Both the position numbers and the translations under genes were made by a program. Shown in pieces: positions 1 through 8,164 of a DNA stretch of 64,000 nucleotides (position 1 is its first letter; the number at the start of each line of letters is the position of its first letter). The stretch spans positions 124,001-188,000 of the forward strand of contig JAIXWR010000035.1 in the NCBI GenBank assembly GCA_027491155.1, written 5' to 3'. The DNA comes from Verrucomicrobiaceae bacterium (lineage in GTDB: Bacteria; Verrucomicrobiota; Verrucomicrobiia; Verrucomicrobiales; Akkermansiaceae). The notes below the pieces were generated by a model. The model worked only from the letters and a program-made list of their open reading frames with translations, ran no database searches and was not told where the DNA came from.

Positions 1-616
1 CATGGAAGGCGGCTGGCTGCCGCTGGTCGTCGGCAGCGCGATCTACTTCATCATGCTCACCTGGATCTGGGGACGCGCCCGGCTCTACGCACGGCTGTCC
101 CGCGAATCGCTGCCGGTCCAGGCCCTGCTGGACGATATCGAGCGCGGAAGCATCCACCGCGTTTCCGGCACCGCGGTCTACATGAGCGGTCGCGACGACA
201 CCGTGCCCACCGCCTTGCTCCACAACCTGAAGCACAACCAGGTGCTGCACGAGAAGGTCATCCTCCTCCACGTCCACACGCTCGACCAGCCCTACTCCGA
301 CCCCTCCGATTCCGCCTTCCACACGGACCTCGGCGGCGGTCTCCACCGGGTCCGCCTCAGTTTTGGATTCGCGGAAACGCCGGACGTACCCGAAGCGCTC
401 AAGACCCGCCTGCCGGAGGCCGTCCGCTTCAGCCCGGGCAAGGCCACCTATATCCTCGGCCGCGAAACCTACGGCGTCGGGGTCAATGCCAGCCTGCTCG
501 ACCGGCTGCGCCTCGTCCTTTTCGCCGCGATGGCCCGCAACGCCTCCCCCGCCACCGCCTACTTCCGCCTGCCGCCCGGCCGCGTGGTCGAACTCGGCGC
601 GCAGATCACGCTTTAA
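1..616 (+). CDS. kup: KUP-family potassium uptake protein, C-terminal part (5' end outside window)
   Basis: This is the last ~204 residues of a K+ transporter; the reading frame is open to the window edge, so the gene begins upstream. The first visible residues (GGWLPLVVG, then a hydrophobic stretch ending in TWIWGR) look like the final membrane segment of KUP/HAK proteins, where a GGW-PL motif precedes the last helix. The remainder is the soluble cytoplasmic tail typical of the family (TVPTALLHNLKHNQVLHEKV is a well conserved block in Kup tails). The role, proton-coupled K+ uptake in the cytoplasmic membrane, is family knowledge. It converges with truA, with only 9 bases between the two stop codons. 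Confidence 0.85.
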   Translation, partial: MEGGWLPLVVGSAIYFIMLTWIWGRARLYARLSRESLPVQALLDDIERGSIHRVSGTAVYMSGRDDTVPTALLHNLKHNQVLHEKVILLHVHTLDQPYSDPSDSAFHTDLGGGLHRVRLSFGFAETPDVPEALKTRLPEAVRFSPGKATYILGRETYGVGVNASLLDRLRLVLFAAMARNASPATAYFRLPPGRVVELGAQITL

Positions 617-625
617 CCGGCGTCT

Positions 626-1384
626 TCAGGCGTAGTCCACCGACTCCAGGAACAGCCCGTCCGCCGGAGCGCACAGCGGGCTTTTCCCGAAGGGCAGCCC
701 GGGCTGCTGGTCCAGAAGCTCCGCCACCTGGTCCACCCGCAGGCGTCCCTGCGCCGCCTGCACCGCGGCCCCGGTCATCAGTCGCACCATCTTGTAAAGG
801 AATCCCTCCCCGCGGTAGCGCAGCCGCCAGCCCCATTCGATCTCCTCCAGCTCGACCCGCGTCACCGTCCGCACGAAGCTCGTCTCCTCGGTCTCGTTGC
901 CCCGCCGCGCGCCGAATGCCTCGAAATCATGCCGGCCTTCGAACAAGGCCAGCGCTTCCCGCAGCGTGTAGGGATCGAGCTGCCGCGGCAGGTGCCAGGC
1001 CCGCCCGGCGCGGAACGGCGACAGCACCGGCTCGGTCGAAAGGTCGTAGCGGTAGGTCTTGCCCGTCGCGGAAAAGCGCGCGTGGAAGTCCGCCGCCACC
1101 TCCTCGCAAGCCATCACCCGCAGGGCGGCCGGCAGCTTCGTGTTGAGCGCCGGCACCCAGTTGAAGGGATTCATCGTAATCCCCTCCGGCACGTCGAAAT
1201 GCACCACCTGCGCCAGCGCGTGCACCCCGGCATCGGTCCGGCCGGAACCCTGGACCCGCACCGGCTGCTTGGCCGTCTCCGCGATCGCCCGCTCCAGATG
1301 GTCCTGCACCGTGTTCCCCTCCGGCTGCGACTGCCAGCCCTCCAGCCCCGCCCCGTCGTAGGCGATCGTCAATTTCAAGCGCAC
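626..1384 (-). CDS. truA: tRNA pseudouridine(38-40) synthase TruA
   Basis: TruA converts uridines 38-40 of the tRNA anticodon stem to pseudouridine. The protein opens with RLKLTIAYDGAGLEGWQ, the standard TruA N-terminus, and carries the catalytic loop GRTDAGVHA with its nucleophilic Asp near residue 50. It ends with the usual GFLYKMVR block and the conserved LFL-V-Y tail. Length (~252 aa) is normal. The longest frame begins at a GTG at 1402; the GTG at 1384 is preferred because it places V/MRLKLTIAYDG at the N-terminus as in homologues. It stands alone and converges on kup. Confidence 0.92.
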   Translation of the reverse strand: MRLKLTIAYDGAGLEGWQSQPEGNTVQDHLERAIAETAKQPVRVQGSGRTDAGVHALAQVVHFDVPEGITMNPFNWVPALNTKLPAALRVMACEEVAADFHARFSATGKTYRYDLSTEPVLSPFRAGRAWHLPRQLDPYTLREALALFEGRHDFEAFGARRGNETEETSFVRTVTRVELEEIEWGWRLRYRGEGFLYKMVRLMTGAAVQAAQGRLRVDQVAELLDQQPGLPFGKSPLCAPADGLFLESVDYA

Positions 1385-1472
1385 CCCCGCAGCCTGCCCC
1401 ACCCGCCCGCCGGGTCAATCGCCGGATGAGGCCGACCTTGCCCGCGCCGCGGCGCTGGCCTAACACCGTCCC

Positions 1473-2786
1473 GTGACCGATGCCCGCGATGCCGCCGTTT
1501 CGCTCGCCCGCCGCTTGAAAGAGGCCGGGCACCAGGCGCTGTTCGCCGGCGGCTGCGTCCGCGACCGCCTGCTGGGCAAGGAGCCCAAGGACTACGACAT
1601 CGCCACCTCCGCCACCCCGGCCCAGGTGACGCGGCTCTTCCCCGGCTCCAACGAGGTCGGCGCCCACTTCGGCGTGGTCATCGCGAAATGCCGCGGACAC
1701 CACGTCGAGATCGCCACCTTCCGCACCGACGGCTCCTACCGCGACGGCCGGCGGCCGGACTCCGTCACCTTCTCCACGCCGGAGGAAGACGCCCGGCGCC
1801 GCGACTTCACCATCAACGGCCTGTTCGAGGACCCCGCGACCGGCGAGCTGATCGACCACGTCGGCGGCCGCGCCGACCTCGACGCCCGCGTGCTGCGCGC
1901 CATCGGCAGCCCCGCCGACCGCTTCGCGGAGGACTCCCTGCGCCTCCTCCGCGCCGTCCGTTTCGCCGTCACGCTCGGCTTTGAAATCGAGCCCGCCACC
2001 TGGTCGGCCATGTGCGAACACGCCGACGGCCTCGCCCGCATCTCGCCGGAGCGCATCCGCGACGAGTTCTCCCGCATCCTCGTCCTGCCGAAGCGGGCCC
2101 GCGGCTTGGAACTGCTCGTCGATTCCGGCCTGATCCGCCATTTCCTGCCCGAAGTGCTCGACCTCATCGGCTGCGACCAGCCGCCCGAGTTTCACCCGGA
2201 AGGCGACGTCTTCACCCACACCCGCATCATGCTGGAAATGCTCGGCGACCACCCGCCGCTCGAGCTCTGCCTGGCCGTGCTGCTGCACGACATCGCCAAG
2301 CCGCCGACCCGCACCTTCGACCCGGAAGCCGGCCGCATCCGCTTCAACGGCCACGACGCCCTCGGCGCCTCCATGGCGGAAGAAATCCTCCGCCGCCTGC
2401 GCTACCCGAACGACGTGATCGAGTCCGTGAGCTTCATGGTCTCCCGCCACATGCAGTTCATGAACGTCCGGCTGATGAAGGTCTCCAAGCTCAAGCGCTT
2501 CATGGCTGCGCCGACCTTCCCGCTGGAAATCGAGCTCCACCGCGTCGACTGCGGTTCCTCGAACGGCTTCACCGACAACCTCGAGTTCGTCCTCGCCAAG
2601 CGCGAGGAATTCGCCGCCGCCCCGCTGATCCCGCCGCCGCTGGTCACCGGCCGCGACCTGATCGCCCTCGGCCAGAGCCCTGGCCCGCGTTTCAAAGAGT
2701 TGCTTGAATCGGTCGAAACCGAGCAACTCGAAGGCCGCCTCACCGACCGTGAGTCGGCGCTGGAGTGGATTAAAGCGCTTATTTGA
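1473..2786 (+). CDS. cca: CCA tRNA nucleotidyltransferase / poly(A) polymerase family protein
   Basis: Likely adds or repairs the 3' CCA end of tRNAs. The N-terminal nucleotidyltransferase domain has the signature GGCVRDRLLG, then KDYDIATSA with the metal-binding DxD-type residues, and RRRDFTINGLF, all diagnostic of class II CCA/PAP enzymes. A middle HD-type phosphohydrolase domain follows (VLLHDIAKP, near residue 270). The N-terminal region suits either CCA-adding enzyme or poly(A) polymerase; sequence alone does not settle this, though CCA addition is the more general bacterial role. The start is a GTG at 1473, giving 437 aa. The stop lies 10 bases from the convergent aldehyde dehydrogenase stop. 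Confidence 0.85.
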   Translation: MTDARDAAVSLARRLKEAGHQALFAGGCVRDRLLGKEPKDYDIATSATPAQVTRLFPGSNEVGAHFGVVIAKCRGHHVEIATFRTDGSYRDGRRPDSVTFSTPEEDARRRDFTINGLFEDPATGELIDHVGGRADLDARVLRAIGSPADRFAEDSLRLLRAVRFAVTLGFEIEPATWSAMCEHADGLARISPERIRDEFSRILVLPKRARGLELLVDSGLIRHFLPEVLDLIGCDQPPEFHPEGDVFTHTRIMLEMLGDHPPLELCLAVLLHDIAKPPTRTFDPEAGRIRFNGHDALGASMAEEILRRLRYPNDVIESVSFMVSRHMQFMNVRLMKVSKLKRFMAAPTFPLEIELHRVDCGSSNGFTDNLEFVLAKREEFAAAPLIPPPLVTGRDLIALGQSPGPRFKELLESVETEQLEGRLTDRESALEWIKALI

Positions 2787-2796
2787 ATCGATCGAT

Positions 2797-4188
2797 TTAC
2801 CCGCCCCGCAGGAACCGCGGCAGCTTCTTCAGCGCCGCCAGGGTCTGCTTCGCGGAGGGATAGCGGAACGGCAGGTCCGGCCACAGCCCGCGCCGCAGCA
2901 CCACCCGCTCCCGGGTGAAGGTGTCGAAGCCCGCCTTGCCCCGGTAACGGCCCATCCCGCTGTCGCCCACCCCGCCGAAGGGCAGCTCGAAGCCGGTGAT
3001 GTGCACCACCGTGTCGTTCACGCAGACCCCGCCCGAACGGGTCGACGCCACCACCCGCGAGACAACCGCATCGTCCTTGCTGAAAACGTAAAGCGCCAGC
3101 GGGTCCGGCCGCGAGCGGACGAGTTCCAGCGCGGCGTCCAGCGAGTCGAACGAAAGCACCGGCAGCACCGGCCCGAAGATCTCGTCGCTCATCGCCGCCG
3201 AGTCCGGCGACACGCCGGTTAGAACGGTCGGTTCCAGATGCAGCCGCTCCGGATCGGAAGCCCCGCCGCAGGCGATCTTCCCGTCTCCGAGCAAGGCCGT
3301 CACGCGGTCGAAATGCCGCCGGTTGACCAGGCGACCGTATTCGCCGCCCTCGAAGCTCTTGAAGGCCCGCCCCAGCGCCTCGACCAAAGGATCGTGCAAG
3401 CGCCGGTCGACCAGCACGTGATCCGGTGCCACGCAGGTCTGCCCGGCATTGAGGTGCTTGCCCCAGGCGATCCGCCGCGCGACCACGTCGATCGATTCCT
3501 TCAGCCGCGCCGTTCCCGCCTCGTCGCCGCCGAACACCAGCACCGGACATTTCCCGCCGAGCTCCAGCGTGACCGGCGTCAAATGCCGCGCCGCCGCCGC
3601 CGCCACCATGCGCCCGGTGGCCGTGCTGCCGGTGAAAAACACATGGTCGAAGCGCTCTTCCAGCAGTGCCTCCGCGACTTCCCGCCCGCCTTGGACCACC
3701 GCAACCTCGGCGGGATCGAAGGCCTCGCCGAGGATCTTCGCGATCACCTCCGCCGTCCGCGGCGCCATCTCCGAAGGCTTCAGGATCGCCGTATTCCCTC
3801 CCGCCAGCGCCCCCACCAGCGGGGTCAGCAGCAGTTGGAACGGGTAGTTCCACGGCCCGAGGATCAAGGCCACCCCGCAAGGATCCCGCATCACCTTCGC
3901 CTTGCCCGGCCGCGCCAGCATCGGCACGGCGCGCGACTCCGCCTTCATCCACCGGTCCAGGTGCTTCAGCGCGTAGCGGCATTCCGCCGCCGTCATCTGG
4001 ACCTCCGAGGTGAAGGCCTCCAGCTCGCCCTTGCCGAGGTCGGCATGCAGCGCGTCCAGGATCGCGCGCTCGTTACCCTCCACCGCTCCTAACAAGCGCC
4101 GCAAGGCATCCCGCCGCGCTTCCGGAGCGGCGGCCGCCCCGCTCGCGATCCGCTCCCTCTGCTTCTGGACCAAGGCTCCCGGCGTCAT
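2797..4188 (-). CDS. aldH: Class 3 aldehyde dehydrogenase, probable 4,4'-diaponeurosporen-aldehyde dehydrogenase
   Basis: NAD(P)-dependent aldehyde oxidation. Conserved elements are the ILGPWNYPFQ block, KPSEMAP, the cofactor-site FFTGST, the general base in LELGGKCP, the catalytic Cys in NAGQTCVAPDH, and EIFGPVLPV. This layout and the 463-aa length match short class 3 ALDHs such as staphylococcal AldH, which oxidises the terminal aldehyde of 4,4'-diaponeurosporenal to the acid. The gene is divergent, 100 bases from a crtP-crtQ-crtO operon for the same pathway, so a carotenoid substrate is the best inference. A general fatty-aldehyde dehydrogenase remains possible. Confidence 0.82.
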   Translation of the reverse strand: MTPGALVQKQRERIASGAAAAPEARRDALRRLLGAVEGNERAILDALHADLGKGELEAFTSEVQMTAAECRYALKHLDRWMKAESRAVPMLARPGKAKVMRDPCGVALILGPWNYPFQLLLTPLVGALAGGNTAILKPSEMAPRTAEVIAKILGEAFDPAEVAVVQGGREVAEALLEERFDHVFFTGSTATGRMVAAAAARHLTPVTLELGGKCPVLVFGGDEAGTARLKESIDVVARRIAWGKHLNAGQTCVAPDHVLVDRRLHDPLVEALGRAFKSFEGGEYGRLVNRRHFDRVTALLGDGKIACGGASDPERLHLEPTVLTGVSPDSAAMSDEIFGPVLPVLSFDSLDAALELVRSRPDPLALYVFSKDDAVVSRVVASTRSGGVCVNDTVVHITGFELPFGGVGDSGMGRYRGKAGFDTFTRERVVLRRGLWPDLPFRYPSAKQTLAALKKLPRFLRGG

Positions 4189-4287
4189 GCGCGGCGATCA
4201 TCGCCCGGCCGGAGAAGTTCTCTAGCGAAAATCCGGAGCCGATCCATAATCGCGCGCCGGAGCCGCCTGCCCCGGCCCGGATTCCCC

Positions 4288-5766
4288 ATGAAAAAGCACG
4301 TCATCGTCCTCGGCGCCGGTCTCGGCGGCCTCTCCGCCGCGATCTCCCTCGCCCAGGAGGGCTACCGGGTGACCATTCACGAGAAAAACGACAAGATCGG
4401 CGGCAAGCTCAACGTGCTGAAGCTCGACGGCTACTCCTTCGACCTCGGGCCCTCCATCCTCACCCTGCCCCACCTCTTCGAGCGGCTCTTCGAAAGGTCC
4501 GGCCGCAAGATGAGCGATTACATCCCGATCCGCCCGCTGCGCCCGCACTGGCGGAATTTCTTCGAGGACGGCCGCCACGTCGACCTCGACCCCGACCCCG
4601 AGGTCATGGCGAAGGAAGCCGCCAAGGTCGGCGAGGACCGCGCCAACGTGGAGCGCTTCCTGAAATACTCGTCCGACCTCTACGACCTCGTCGACAGCGG
4701 CTACTTCCAGCAGGGCCTCGATACCTCGAAGGACTTCTCCAACTTCTACGGCCTCCTCAAGTTCCCGAAGTTCGACCTCCTCCGCACCATGCACGGCGGG
4801 GTGGCGAAATACCTCAAGACCCCGGAGATGCGCGACATCTTCGACTACTTTATCAAATACGTCGGTTCCTCCGCCTACCACTCGCCGGCCTTCATGAACT
4901 GCCTGCCGGCCATCCAGTTCCGCTACGATCTCTGGTATGTCGACGGCGGCCTCTACGGCATCGCCCTCGGCCTCGGCCGCCTGATGGAAGAGCTCGGCAT
5001 CGAAGTGAAACTCAACAGCAAGGTCCGCGAGATCCGCCGCGAAAACGGCGACGTCACGGGCATCGTGACCGACGACGGCACCTACCACCCCGCCGACATC
5101 CTCGTCTCCAACGTCGAGGTCATCCCCGCCTACCAGCAGCTGCTCGGCGAGGACGACGACTTCATGAAGAGCCTGTCGAAATACGAGCCCGCCTGCTCCG
5201 GCCTCATCCTCGACCTCGGGCTCGACCGCACCTACCCGCAGCTCGCCCATCACAACTTCTTCTTCTCCGGCAACCAGAAGAAGCACTTCAAGACCGTCTT
5301 CCGCAAACACGAGCTGCCCGAGGACCCGACCATCTACCTCGTCGCCGCCTCCCGCACCGATCCCACCGTCGCTCCCGCCGGCTGCGATTGCCTGAAGATC
5401 CTGCCGCACATCCCCTACATCGACGACGAGCACCCGCTGACCCGCGAGGACTACCTCGTCTTCAAGGACCGCATCATCGACAAGCTCGAGCGCATGGGCC
5501 TGACCGACCTCCGCAAGCACATCGTCGTCGAGCACGTCTGGACCCCGCTCGACATCCGCGAGCAGTACAACTCCAACAAGGGCTCGATCTACGGCGTCGT
5601 CTCGGACCGCTTCAAGAACCTCGCCTTCAAGGCCCCGAAGCAGAGCACCAAGTATCCGAACCTGTTCTTCGTCGGCGGCTCGGTGAACCCCGGCGGCGGC
5701 ATGCCGATGGTCATCCTGTGCGGGCAAAACGTCGCCAAGAAGGTCGTCGCATGGGACCGGAACTGA
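4288..5766 (+). CDS. crtP: 4,4'-diaponeurosporene oxygenase-like FAD enzyme (CrtP type)
   Basis: Flavin-dependent carotenoid desaturase/oxidase family, 492 aa. The N-terminus carries the dinucleotide-binding motif GAGLGGLSAA and the IGGK loop. The C-terminus has FVGGSVNPGGGMPMV, the family's FAD-binding end. Several long blocks closely resemble staphylococcal CrtP rather than CrtN: FDLGPSIL, FIKYVGSSAY, YPQLAHHNFFF, LPHIPYI, MGLTDLRKHIV and IYGVV. CrtP oxidises the terminal methyl of the C30 carotenoid to an aldehyde. The stop overlaps the start of the glycosyltransferase by 16 bases, so translation is probably coupled. The upstream dehydrosqualene synthase and CrtN desaturase genes are not in this window. 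Confidence 0.88.
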   Translation: MKKHVIVLGAGLGGLSAAISLAQEGYRVTIHEKNDKIGGKLNVLKLDGYSFDLGPSILTLPHLFERLFERSGRKMSDYIPIRPLRPHWRNFFEDGRHVDLDPDPEVMAKEAAKVGEDRANVERFLKYSSDLYDLVDSGYFQQGLDTSKDFSNFYGLLKFPKFDLLRTMHGGVAKYLKTPEMRDIFDYFIKYVGSSAYHSPAFMNCLPAIQFRYDLWYVDGGLYGIALGLGRLMEELGIEVKLNSKVREIRRENGDVTGIVTDDGTYHPADILVSNVEVIPAYQQLLGEDDDFMKSLSKYEPACSGLILDLGLDRTYPQLAHHNFFFSGNQKKHFKTVFRKHELPEDPTIYLVAASRTDPTVAPAGCDCLKILPHIPYIDDEHPLTREDYLVFKDRIIDKLERMGLTDLRKHIVVEHVWTPLDIREQYNSNKGSIYGVVSDRFKNLAFKAPKQSTKYPNLFFVGGSVNPGGGMPMVILCGQNVAKKVVAWDRN

Positions 5767-6797
5767 TTCTCCTGCCCGCGGGCTCCGCGCTCTGGCTGGC
5801 GTCCTTCGGGCTGCTCCGGCGGCTCGGCGCCCCGCCCGCGGCCGCAAACGGCGGCGACCCGGCGGCCGGGAGCGTCTCCCTCATCATCCCCGCCCGCAAC
5901 GAAGCCCACAATCTCCCTCGCCTCCTCGATTCCATCCGCGCCCAATCCGCGCAGCCGCTCGAAGTGATCGTCGTCGACGACGCATCCACCGATGCCACCT
6001 CGGCGGTCGCCGCCGCACGCGGCGCCACCGTCGTTTCCTCCCTCGCCCTGCCCGATGGCTGGCGCGGCAAGCCCTGGGCTTGCCACCAGGGAGCACGGGC
6101 GGCCAAGGGCTCGCTGCTGCTTTTCCTCGATGCCGACTGCTGGTTCGAACCCGGCGGGCTGGACGCCATCCTCCGCCGTTTCCAGGGCGGTGCGTTCTCC
6201 GTCTGTCCGCACCACCGGACCGAAAAGCCCTACGAGGAACTCTCCGCCTGCTTCAACCTCATCATGGTCGCCAGCACCGCCGGCCACGGGCTCTTCGGCC
6301 CGATGCTCCTGATCGACCGCGCCTCCTACGATCGGACCGGCGGCCATGGGGAGGTCAAAGGACGCGTCCTCGAGAACCTCCGCCTTGCCTCGATCTACCG
6401 CGCGGCGGGCATTCCCGTTTCCAGCATGACCGGCCGCGGCATGCTCTCGTTCCGGATGTATCCCGAAGGCCTGGCCTCGCTGGTCGAAGGTTGGACGAAA
6501 GGCTTCGCCTCCGGCGCGGCCGAAACCCCTCGTGCCGCCGTCCTGCTCGTCGCCCTCTGGATCAGCGGCCTGATGATCTCCCTCATCGCCCTGCCGTTCT
6601 CCCCCTGGTCCGCGCTGCTCTACCTCGCCTTCGCCCTCCAATTCGGCGCGATGCTGAAGCGGGTCGGTTCCTTCTCCGCGCTGACCGCCCTGCTTTACCC
6701 CGTGCCGCTGCTCTTCTACCTCGCCGTCTTCGTCCGCTCCCTCCGCAGATCGGGAAAGGCGGTCACCTGGAAAGGTCGCGAATTCCGTGCCGACTGA
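5751..6797 (+). CDS. crtQ: 4,4'-diaponeurosporenoate glycosyltransferase-like protein (CrtQ type)
   Basis: Family 2 glycosyltransferase, 348 aa. A hydrophobic N-terminal anchor precedes the GT2 core: SLIIPARNEAHNL, VIVVDDASTD and FLDADCWF (the metal-binding DxD-type site). An acceptor-side region contains FRMYPEGL and EGWTKGFASGA, both seen in CrtQ, and two or three C-terminal membrane helices end in WKGREF. The product would glycosylate the carotenoid acid at the membrane. The ATG at 5751 lies inside the 3' end of crtP, and the stop overlaps the GTG start of the acyltransferase by 11 bases, so the three genes form one operon. Confidence 0.85.
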   Translation: MGPELILLPAGSALWLASFGLLRRLGAPPAAANGGDPAAGSVSLIIPARNEAHNLPRLLDSIRAQSAQPLEVIVVDDASTDATSAVAAARGATVVSSLALPDGWRGKPWACHQGARAAKGSLLLFLDADCWFEPGGLDAILRRFQGGAFSVCPHHRTEKPYEELSACFNLIMVASTAGHGLFGPMLLIDRASYDRTGGHGEVKGRVLENLRLASIYRAAGIPVSSMTGRGMLSFRMYPEGLASLVEGWTKGFASGAAETPRAAVLLVALWISGLMISLIALPFSPWSALLYLAFALQFGAMLKRVGSFSALTALLYPVPLLFYLAVFVRSLRRSGKAVTWKGREFRAD

Positions 6798-7242
6798 ACT
6801 CCCCATCCCCTGGATCATCGCGCTGAACGCCCTCGGCCTGCCGGCGCTCCAGCTCGGCTGCGCCTGGGCCTTCACCCGGATGCCCGCGGACTGGTTCGAT
6901 CCCCCGCTTTCGTCCAGGGACCGCAGCCCCGCCTATGAGCGCCTGCTGGCCATCAAACGCTGGAAAGACCGCCTGCCTGACGGTGCGAGCTGGTTCAAGG
7001 GCGGCTTTGCCAAAGCCTCGCTCCGCCAACGCGATCCCCGGCACCTCCATGACTTCCGCCGGGAAACCTGGCGCGGCGAACTCTGCCACTGGGCCGTCCT
7101 CGCCTTCATCCCGGTCTTCTTTCTCTGGAATCCATGGTGGGGTGACCTCGTCATCGCCCTCTACGCCCTCGCCGCGAACCTCCCCTGCATCCTCGTCCAG
7201 CGCTACAACCGCCAGCGCCTCAACCGCGCCCTCCGCCGCTGA
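6787..7242 (+). CDS. crtO: Glycosyl-4,4'-diaponeurosporenoate acyltransferase-like protein (CrtO type)
   Basis: Small membrane protein of 151 aa with three to four hydrophobic segments. It shares with staphylococcal CrtO the order RWKDRLPDG, then ETWRGELCHW, then YALAANLPCILVQRYNRQR; the staphylococcal protein has RAELIHW and ANVPIIIVQRYNRPR at the equivalent places. CrtO adds a fatty acyl group to the glycosylated carotenoid acid, giving a staphyloxanthin-type glycosyl ester. The start is a GTG overlapping the crtQ stop. The operon ends here, followed by a convergent terminator that serves the reverse-strand gene. Confidence 0.85.
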   Translation: MPTELPIPWIIALNALGLPALQLGCAWAFTRMPADWFDPPLSSRDRSPAYERLLAIKRWKDRLPDGASWFKGGFAKASLRQRDPRHLHDFRRETWRGELCHWAVLAFIPVFFLWNPWWGDLVIALYALAANLPCILVQRYNRQRLNRALRR

Positions 7243-7252
7243 GCTTCCCCCC

Positions 7253-7280
7253 AAAAAAAACGGCGACCCGCAGGCCGCCG
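7253..7280 (-). terminator. Rho-independent terminator of the proline-rich protein gene
   Basis: Read on the reverse strand, a CGGCG...CGCCG stem with a 10-base GC-rich loop (7261-7280) is followed immediately by eight T residues (7253-7260). It lies 40 bases beyond the stop codon of the 7320-7964 gene and between the two convergent transcripts. Confidence 0.7.
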
Positions 7281-7290
7281 CTCTTCTCAA

Positions 7291-7318
7291 GTCTTGCGTC
7301 TTCGAGTCTCGGGGTCTC
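7291..7318. repeat. Degenerate heptad tandem repeat (GTCTTGC-type)
   Basis: Four successive 7-base units can be read: GTCTTGC, GTCTTCG, AGTCTCG, GGGTCTC. They end one base short of the stop codon of the proline-rich gene. The same words recur at 8122-8157. The period of seven matches other arrays in the window. Confidence 0.5.
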
Positions 7319-7319
7319 C

Positions 7320-7964
7320 CTACTTGATCTCCATCCCGCTGTTCGGCCAGATCCACTTCTTGACCTCGCCGCCTTGGATCAGCGCCTTGGCTTGGATCGT
7401 CTTCACGCCGAAAATCGTCTCCGCCTTGTAGGCCGCGACGCCGGTCTGGTACTTCTCGCCGTCCACTTCCTCTTCCTCGCCGGCCTTCCAGCCCAGCACC
7501 TGGTCGAAATTGAATTCCTTCACCTGCTTCGCCCGGATGCTGTCCTGCATGACCTTCACGATCTCTTCCGGACCCAGCGCGGCGGCCGGGGTCGGCGGGG
7601 CGGCCGGCGGGGCCGCGGGCTCTTCCTCCATCGGCGGCTCGGCGTCGTTCTCCGCCACCGGCGGCGGCTCGACCGGCGGCGGGGTGGCCGGAGGAGGCTC
7701 GACGGGAGGCGGCGTCACTGGCGGCGGCTCGGGGTCGTTCTTCACCACCGGCGGCGGCTCGACAGGGGGCGGGGCCACCGGCGGCGCCACAGGAGGCGGA
7801 GCGACCGGCGGCGGCGCGGCGTCCGTGGTGCCGTCTTCCGCCAATGCCGTGTTCTTCGGCTTGCCAGGAACCTGTCCCGTCAAGGTCGGCCGCATTTCGG
7901 GCTCCAGCAGGTAACCCGCGAATCCTGAAGCCGCGACGCAGAGAATGGGGAAGAAGAACTTCAT
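7320..7964 (-). CDS. Proline-rich exported or membrane-anchored protein of unknown function
   Basis: 214 aa. A short N-terminal hydrophobic segment (KFFFPILCVAASGFAGYLL) could be a signal anchor. Residues ~50-125 are a low-complexity region of repeated APPPV/EPPPV units with a few acidic interruptions, resembling the periplasm-spanning linker of TonB-like proteins. A compact C-terminal domain (~85 aa) follows, with mixed charged and hydrophobic residues and no motif I recognise. No TonB C-terminal signature is evident. It is a single gene with its own downstream terminator. A cell-wall-spanning linker with a small periplasmic domain is the most that can be inferred. Confidence 0.75.
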   Translation of the reverse strand: MKFFFPILCVAASGFAGYLLEPEMRPTLTGQVPGKPKNTALAEDGTTDAAPPPVAPPPVAPPVAPPPVEPPPVVKNDPEPPPVTPPPVEPPPATPPPVEPPPVAENDAEPPMEEEPAAPPAAPPTPAAALGPEEIVKVMQDSIRAKQVKEFNFDQVLGWKAGEEEEVDGEKYQTGVAAYKAETIFGVKTIQAKALIQGGEVKKWIWPNSGMEIK

Positions 7965-8022
7965 CGTGCTGCCCCATACGTAGGGATTCCGCCCGTCCTT
8001 TGACCAGAATTTTTCCCTTCTT

Positions 8023-8081
8023 CGCCCTATCGGGCTACGAAGGGCAGGCCCTCCTCCCGGGAGCGCCGGTCTGCGACCGGC
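8023..8081. repeat. REP-like pair (inverted) upstream of polA
   Basis: A reverse-strand element has GTAG (CTAC at 8035-8038) next to the hairpin GCCCTATCGGGC. A forward-strand element has GGAG (8060-8063) followed by CGCCGGTCTGCGACCGGC (8064-8081; stem CCGGTC/GACCGG). The tetranucleotide-plus-hairpin layout and inverted pairing are those of REP/BIME elements. Confidence 0.6.
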
Positions 8082-8121
8082 CCGAATGGTCCCCGACCGC
8101 CGGCGTTCAGCCGCCCCGCCT

Positions 8122-8157
8122 TCTTGCGTCTTGTGTCTTCCCGTCCTGTGTCTTCAC
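8122..8157. repeat. Degenerate heptad tandem repeat just upstream of polA
   Basis: Units TCTTGCG, TCTTGTG and TCTTCCC, then an 8-base variant, then TCTTCAC, run up to eight bases before the polA start codon. The pyrimidine-rich array occupies the place where a ribosome-binding site would be expected, and no Shine-Dalgarno sequence is visible. Confidence 0.5.
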
Positions 8158-8164
8158 TCCGCCC

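Noticed and set aside
927-2726. 599-aa reverse-strand open frame opposite cca
   Set aside because: It is an antisense frame of a clear CCA-type gene, rich in Gly/Ala/Arg and without motifs, as expected from high-GC codon bias.
4200-4287. Promoter between aldH and crtP
   Set aside because: A CATAAT word (4245-4250) could be a -10 box, but no matching -35 lies at proper spacing.
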